NCBI GenBank assembly: GCA_040285745.1
Contig: JAUFOR010000008.1
Span: forward strand, 1,116,001-1,180,000
DNA length: 64,000 nt
Reading direction: 5' to 3'
Source of the DNA: Barthelona sp. PCE
Lineage: Eukaryota > Metamonada: BaSk clade
The notes under the pieces were generated by a model. The model did no database searches, was not told where the DNA came from, and saw nothing but the letters and a program-made list of their open reading frames with translations. The position numbers were made by a program, and so were the translations under genes. Positions 59,896-64,000 of the stretch are shown in pieces; position 1 is the stretch's first letter, and every line of letters begins with the position of its first letter.

Positions 59896-60028
59896 CAAAA
59901 TTTCGACCTGGTGTAAGTACATTCACTTGTAAACATCTTTTTATTTACTATTATTAGTAAAGATTGGACAACTCGCTAATCGCGAGTTTCTTTCACCGGA
60001 ATATTTATATCTGTTTTTGCAAAGCCTA
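59896..60028 (-). repeat. Right terminal inverted repeat, 133 bp
   Basis: It is the exact inverse of 58515-58647, with the same two hairpins at 59944-59961 and 59970-59988. It ends CAAAGCCTA at 60028, directly followed by the duplicated target TTTTTTAC. Confidence 0.93.
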
Positions 60029-60036
60029 TTTTTTAC
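60029..60036. repeat. Right 8-bp target-site duplication, overlapping a host stop codon
   Basis: TTTTTTAC, identical to 58507-58514. Bases 60033-60035 read TTA, which is the TAA stop codon of the reverse-strand coiled-coil gene. The duplication therefore kept that stop in place after insertion. Confidence 0.9.
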
Positions 60037-61259
60037 ATAGAAGCCTCCAATACTTTTCTTTTCTCATAAAGCATATCTACTTGCTTGATAAATTCTTCGC
60101 TTACATTGTTGAAATTGCTCAAATCACGTTCAAAATTTGTGAAATTAAAGCATGTATTTTCTAAATCATCAACAAATATGTTAGCATTCGATATAAAGCC
60201 ATCAATGTCCTTATCGTATGCTGAAGACACTTCTTGAGCTTTTTCCTTGAAATGAGTGAATACAGTATCAATATGATCGAATTTCACACCATGTGACGTT
60301 AGTTCCTGATTTATCAACTCCATTATTTCCTCTTTGCTGGCCTTGTGCTTGATTAATTGATTGAAATCTTCGAAAGAACTGAATGCCTCTCGTATATTTT
60401 GCATTTCTGTGTATATTTCCTTAAAACCTTTCATAACATGTTTGATGTGCTCAAGGGTCATTGTTATAGATCTTCTTCTAATGATGTCAATGATAATGAT
60501 TCTTAAAACAGTAATTAAATACTTCATGCAAAGATCTGTTGTTATCTCAATCTTGTTAACCAGCTGCAAAAGTATGGGGGTGTACAAAGGGGAGCAATAC
60601 GCAACGCTATAGTCATCACATGCCTTTTTTAACTCTCCTCTGATACGATATAATAATGATTCATCCGTATCTTCTGCAGTTTGTAAGTGTAGCAGTTTGA
60701 GTACTTTTGTCATCATTAAATTTGATATATCGTTCTCAATTAATGACGTGTCAATGACACATGTTGAAAGAATTTCATCAATGGTTTTCGTAAATAATTC
60801 AAAAATTTCTGGATCTACAAAGGGAAAATGTGAGATTATATACTGATCTTTGTTAAAATCAAAGTCAGGGAAGCGAGGTATGACAGACTTATTCGTTGAG
60901 TCAATATCAACTTCAATACAAAGTGGTACAGGTTCGAAAGTAACGTCTTTTCTTGATTTTCTGCTTAATTTTGCGCTTTTCTCAAGCTGAACCTCTTGTC
61001 TCCTGATAGATTCGCTTTCTTTTTCCAAATGCTTTAAGGTAGATATATCATCGAATGAAAGGAGATCTTTCTCCTCAACAGAACTGTTTTCCAGCAGCTT
61101 CTTTTCGTCCCTACCAATGAAATAAAGGCCCTCAAGATGATCCATTAATTGTCCCATCGCAGCACTCGTTTCCGAGGAGTGCAAAAGTCTTGTCACTTCA
61201 ATTTCCAATTCTGGAGTTATTTTGTCTTTTATGTAAGCCGGTAATCTGTCCATTTTCAT
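60033..61259 (-). CDS. Helical/coiled-coil protein of unknown function, 408 aa
   Basis: I do not recognise a family. The protein is almost wholly helical. A charged coiled coil spans about 50-105 (LKHLEKESESIRRQEVQLEK). A short ordered loop (about 110-145) follows, then long helices (150-280) and a C-terminal coiled coil (285-405). No transmembrane or catalytic motif is visible. A tethering or cytoskeletal subunit is plausible, by shape only. Two methionines start the frame (61259 and 61253). The stop codon lies inside the hAT target duplication. The gene is divergent from the RNB gene, with 73 bp between starts. Confidence 0.75.
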   Translation of the reverse strand: MKMDRLPAYIKDKITPELEIEVTRLLHSSETSAAMGQLMDHLEGLYFIGRDEKKLLENSSVEEKDLLSFDDISTLKHLEKESESIRRQEVQLEKSAKLSRKSRKDVTFEPVPLCIEVDIDSTNKSVIPRFPDFDFNKDQYIISHFPFVDPEIFELFTKTIDEILSTCVIDTSLIENDISNLMMTKVLKLLHLQTAEDTDESLLYRIRGELKKACDDYSVAYCSPLYTPILLQLVNKIEITTDLCMKYLITVLRIIIIDIIRRRSITMTLEHIKHVMKGFKEIYTEMQNIREAFSSFEDFNQLIKHKASKEEIMELINQELTSHGVKFDHIDTVFTHFKEKAQEVSSAYDKDIDGFISNANIFVDDLENTCFNFTNFERDLSNFNNVSEEFIKQVDMLYEKRKVLEASM

Positions 61260-61332
61260 CGTTAAAGAATCATGAAAACAATATAGACTGTTTACGGTTT
61301 TTTTATCTATAACAGAATTCTGTTTGCACGTT

Positions 61333-63780
61333 ATGGGTTTTTATTCACGTAAGGGCAGGCAAAAGCACTGCTTTAAATGCACAAGCAGCGCTGAGAATGA
61401 TGTATCGGTATCAATACAGAGTTTGTATGTTTCATCAGACTTTTCATGGTTTTTTTTGAGCACCCCCAGTCCAAACACGCGTCTTTTGTTGCCCAGAGGC
61501 GACCATATTGAACAATTCGTTCGTATACTACAGTTTTGTACATTGAAAGATGGATTTGCTGTTGTTATACCATTATCAAGCATTTTAAATCACAAAAAAC
61601 TGAACCCCTCATCACTAGACGATCTTATAGGCAAGAAATTGTTTATTTTTGATGATATTCGAAGCAAAAAAAATATCTTTTTTCATTTTGATATTGTTAC
61701 AGTTTCTTCATTAACAGATTATGTTATGAACACTGAAAAGGCTATGGTAGAAAGGCTTGAAACCAAGGAAGAGGATGTAATTGAAGAGGACGGTGAACCA
61801 TTTACAGTACGTCTTCTTAGTTACGATTCCCACCTCGGTTACACAAGAGCTGTTCCGATGAATAGAAGCCTTCCATTCGTCTACGTGACGATGGGAACGG
61901 TGGAATCCGCCGCTGGATTTGTGGAGGTGCGACGTACAACGACGAACATAAATGACATGTGGCTGTGCAAGGTTGTACGTGACCTCGCAAGGTATGACCC
62001 TGTGTTGTTGCAGGCATTTGGAGCAGATGAGTCTCTCACTCTGTCGATGTTGGACGAAGAAGAAATTATACCAGAGTTTATGAGTGAAATTGAAGATGAT
62101 GAAGAAAACGTACTCGATCTCACAGAGTATTCGCAGAAAACGTTTTCTATTGACACCCAGAATACAAGGGATATTGATGACGCGTTCACCTTTCTGTCTA
62201 AAGGAAACGATAAGACACTTTGCATACACATTGTTGATATGACTGCCAACAAACAGCTCATAGATGAGAAAGAGGGTCTGCTCCAAAGCGTATACGGCGA
62301 AGAACACTGTTATAAGCACATGTTCGGGTCCAAAGATGGGAAGCAGGGTCTTGTTGCAAACCAGAACAAGCGCTGCCTGACATTATGGCTAGATAAAGAT
62401 GATGAAGGCTTTAACTATGATTTTCACCAGACGTTGGTCAACGTATCAGAGAACCGATGTTATTCAACGTGTCACGATCTGGAGAGCATTCTTGAGAGTG
62501 TAAGTTCTTTTCTTCAACAGTTTTGCGATGAGTACGATGTACCCATCGAGTTTGATGAAAGCGATCCTGCTACAGTTGTTATGAATATGATGTTAGTTTA
62601 CGGTGCAATGTTTGCACAAATGTGCTGCGAGGACGGAATTAAGTGTATGTACAGATATAATTCGTACAATCAAGGGACAAAGCCAATTAAGCACGAGTAT
62701 CTAGGTTTCAAGTATGTGCGTGCAACGAGCCCTCTACGGCGTCTATCCGATCTGATGATGCAGTGTGTACTGAAAGCAGCGTTAAAAGACGAAAGTTATG
62801 CAATTAATAGCATGGTGTTTGGGGAGTGCATTGAGCAAGAGGTTGCTGCAAACAGGGTAAGTCGTAACGCAGGACTGTGGCGGTTGGACCATCTAGCATC
62901 ACTAGGATACACGAAGTTTAGTGCTCAAGTGAAAAGATTGGATATGGATAACACTAATATTGGATTGTGTATTGATTTACCACAGGAATACGTGCGCCAG
63001 TTTGTGTTTATGCATAGACACAGTTTTTACTGTGGCTTCAGTTATTTCACAGATATTTCTGTTATTGACAGTCTGTTAGAATCTGGCGCAAAAAGTTTGA
63101 ATTTATCAGTTAAAACTGGCAGCTCTGTGTTCAGATTGGGCATTCCTTCCCTTTCTGTTACAAGCAAAGTTGATACTGTGGATGATGAAATTAATTTCGG
63201 AGTTCAATCTTTTTACAGCATGAATGATCTTAAATCAACCAATATATTGCCAGATCCACCACTTTTCGAGATCCCAACAATGAGAAATCCTTTTGGAATA
63301 CCTGTTTTTTTAGAGAGATCAAAAATTTTTTATTTTGTTGATCAAGCTATGCAAGGATACACTGTTCCTTTGTTGTGTAGCCGGGGTGTTTTTGGAAGCA
63401 GGATTAATTATATTATCGCTCATTGTGAAAATAATGTGGGTTTTTGTGGCCTTGTTGATAACGGTGATCAGAATTCAGTTTTTTTGATAACTAATGAGTT
63501 GATGAGCGAACGTCTGATAATTAATATGGAGAGGAACTGTGAGCACCTGTATCGCTTACCGGAGGGAAGGAAGTTGTTTAACATGGATGATTACCATCGA
63601 TGCTTCAGTCAAAGTTTGTTAAAGTTGAATATTGGGATGTACGTTGCGCCAACAATGCTATTTATGTTTACTAATAATTGGTCGTATGAGAAAAATGCCA
63701 ATAAGGCAGTTATTCGTTTTTGCAAAAGTGTATATGAGAAAAAAGCACAACGAAAGACAATATTTGAATCTATTCTTTGA
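61333..63780 (+). CDS. RNB-domain exoribonuclease (RNase II/R/Dis3 superfamily), divergent
   Basis: The protein has 815 residues. The RNB metal site is intact: D274, D280, D282 and D283 (DTQNTRDIDDA), with the 6-2-1 spacing of RNase II. Other RNB motifs are present in order: IHIVDM, LVANQNKRCLTLWL, YRYNSYNQ and YVRATSPLRRLSDLMMQ. It should degrade RNA 3' to 5'. The distance between the DIDDA and SPLRR motifs is about 185 residues, clearly shorter than in RNase II (near 290), so the core is compact. The flanking domains are too divergent to name, and no PIN domain is seen, which argues against Dis3/Rrp44. ATG 61333 is the first ATG. The last 11 bases overlap the convergent gene. Confidence 0.88.
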   Translation: MGFYSRKGRQKHCFKCTSSAENDVSVSIQSLYVSSDFSWFFLSTPSPNTRLLLPRGDHIEQFVRILQFCTLKDGFAVVIPLSSILNHKKLNPSSLDDLIGKKLFIFDDIRSKKNIFFHFDIVTVSSLTDYVMNTEKAMVERLETKEEDVIEEDGEPFTVRLLSYDSHLGYTRAVPMNRSLPFVYVTMGTVESAAGFVEVRRTTTNINDMWLCKVVRDLARYDPVLLQAFGADESLTLSMLDEEEIIPEFMSEIEDDEENVLDLTEYSQKTFSIDTQNTRDIDDAFTFLSKGNDKTLCIHIVDMTANKQLIDEKEGLLQSVYGEEHCYKHMFGSKDGKQGLVANQNKRCLTLWLDKDDEGFNYDFHQTLVNVSENRCYSTCHDLESILESVSSFLQQFCDEYDVPIEFDESDPATVVMNMMLVYGAMFAQMCCEDGIKCMYRYNSYNQGTKPIKHEYLGFKYVRATSPLRRLSDLMMQCVLKAALKDESYAINSMVFGECIEQEVAANRVSRNAGLWRLDHLASLGYTKFSAQVKRLDMDNTNIGLCIDLPQEYVRQFVFMHRHSFYCGFSYFTDISVIDSLLESGAKSLNLSVKTGSSVFRLGIPSLSVTSKVDTVDDEINFGVQSFYSMNDLKSTNILPDPPLFEIPTMRNPFGIPVFLERSKIFYFVDQAMQGYTVPLLCSRGVFGSRINYIIAHCENNVGFCGLVDNGDQNSVFLITNELMSERLIINMERNCEHLYRLPEGRKLFNMDDYHRCFSQSLLKLNIGMYVAPTMLFMFTNNWSYEKNANKAVIRFCKSVYEKKAQRKTIFESIL

Positions 63781-64000
63781 CATGTGTTGTGTTTAATTGT
63801 CTAAAAAAGTTAAGAAATTGATCAAAGTAATCGTTGGCGAGGATATCTTCTGAAGTTTTTAGTTGTTCAGGAATCTCCTTGTATATCTGTCTGCATATGC
63901 TCACATCGCTGTTGATGCTATCAATTAATCCTTGGATAGACTCAAATTTTGATTGTGGACGAATATGATGAGTACATATTACTGACAGTTCAGTATCATA
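63770..64000 (-). CDS. C-terminal end of an unknown gene (partial, runs off the right edge)
   Basis: The reverse frame is open from the window edge to TAG at 63770-63772, giving 76 residues. They are helix-prone, with FESIQGLIDSINSDVSICRQ and ANDYFDQFLNFFRQL, like the end of a coiled-coil or trafficking protein. There is no start within the window. It overlaps the end of the RNB gene by 11 bp, tail to tail. The steady open frame with amphipathic helices supports it, but no family is recognisable. Confidence 0.6.
   Translation of the reverse strand, partial: YDTELSVICTHHIRPQSKFESIQGLIDSINSDVSICRQIYKEIPEQLKTSEDILANDYFDQFLNFFRQLNTTHVKE

Larger units (their letters stand above)
58515..60028 (-). 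mobile_element. hAT DNA transposon, 1514 bp, internally deleted, recent
   Basis: The element is bounded by 133-bp terminal inverted repeats that I read as identical and by a perfect 8-bp duplication. The interior holds only scraps of a hAT transposase on the minus strand: the C-terminal dimerisation segment (PASNACVERGF, 58779-59195) and an upstream piece with FWKQDLKPYAVED (near 59412-59460, another frame). hAT transposases usually have about 600 residues, so the element cannot move by itself. Identical termini imply recent insertion driven by a transposase elsewhere. It sits between a coiled-coil gene and the giant gene without breaking either reading frame. Confidence 0.93.

Noticed and set aside
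1-64000. tRNA, rRNA, CRISPR arrays, prokaryotic operon signals
   Set aside because: I looked for B-box-like tRNA motifs, spaced repeats and Shine-Dalgarno patterns and found none that hold; the gene content is eukaryotic.

Overview
The window is a stretch of nuclear DNA from a microbial eukaryote with a compact, gene-dense genome. The gene content is purely eukaryotic: histone H2B, the splicing factor SF3A2, ribosomal protein eL15, RPB6, PWP2, an ORC1/CDC6 ATPase, a MYST acetyltransferase, kinesin, RhoGDI and adaptin. From position 2179 onward every gene is one uninterrupted reading frame. Intergenic gaps are often under 100 bp, and tail-to-tail neighbours lie 4 to 35 bp apart or overlap. TAA, TAG and TGA all end genes, so the code looks standard. 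A RIIa-domain protein, a ULK4/RUNKEL-like kinase and a kinesin suggest a lineage that has or had flagella. I cannot name the taxon.

Layout. 1-1230 differs from the rest: it is visibly GC-richer, carries the end of a gene with a convincing GT-AG intron, a decaying reverse-strand gene and a short tandem repeat. An AT-rich gap follows. 2179-17312 holds a ULK4-like kinase, a stand-alone SPX protein, an unknown protein, SF3A2, histone H2B (acidic tail, possible 3' stem-loop), a membrane-anchored catalytically dead GH20/TIG protein, a MYST acetyltransferase, a small unknown protein, a bromodomain protein and RPB6. 17521-29342 is a membrane block: an ABCC transporter, a beta-helix surface protein with about nine membrane helices whose first codons appear frameshifted, and an alanine-rich polytopic membrane protein. 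29370-39847 holds PWP2, eL15, ORC1/CDC6-like, kinesin, RhoGDI and a SUKH (SMI1/KNR4) protein. 39883-48874 holds an atypical kinase-like protein, an adaptin-like protein, a RIIa-domain protein and a secreted phosphodiesterase of the sphingomyelinase/endopolyphosphatase type. 48897-58463 is one gene for a 3188-residue LRR and alpha-solenoid protein. 58515-60028 is a recently inserted, internally deleted hAT transposon. The end holds a coiled-coil protein, an RNase II-type nuclease and a partial gene.

Possible links, all inferred: the dead GH20 receptor ends in a YxxPhi sorting motif and an adaptin gene is nearby; SPX and a GNND-type phosphodiesterase both point to polyphosphate metabolism; the MYST and bromodomain genes lie two genes apart. 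The strongest oddities are the hAT element whose target duplication rebuilds a host stop codon, the catalytically erased GH20 receptor, the broken signal peptide of the beta-helix protein, and the acidic-tailed H2B followed by a histone-type hairpin.
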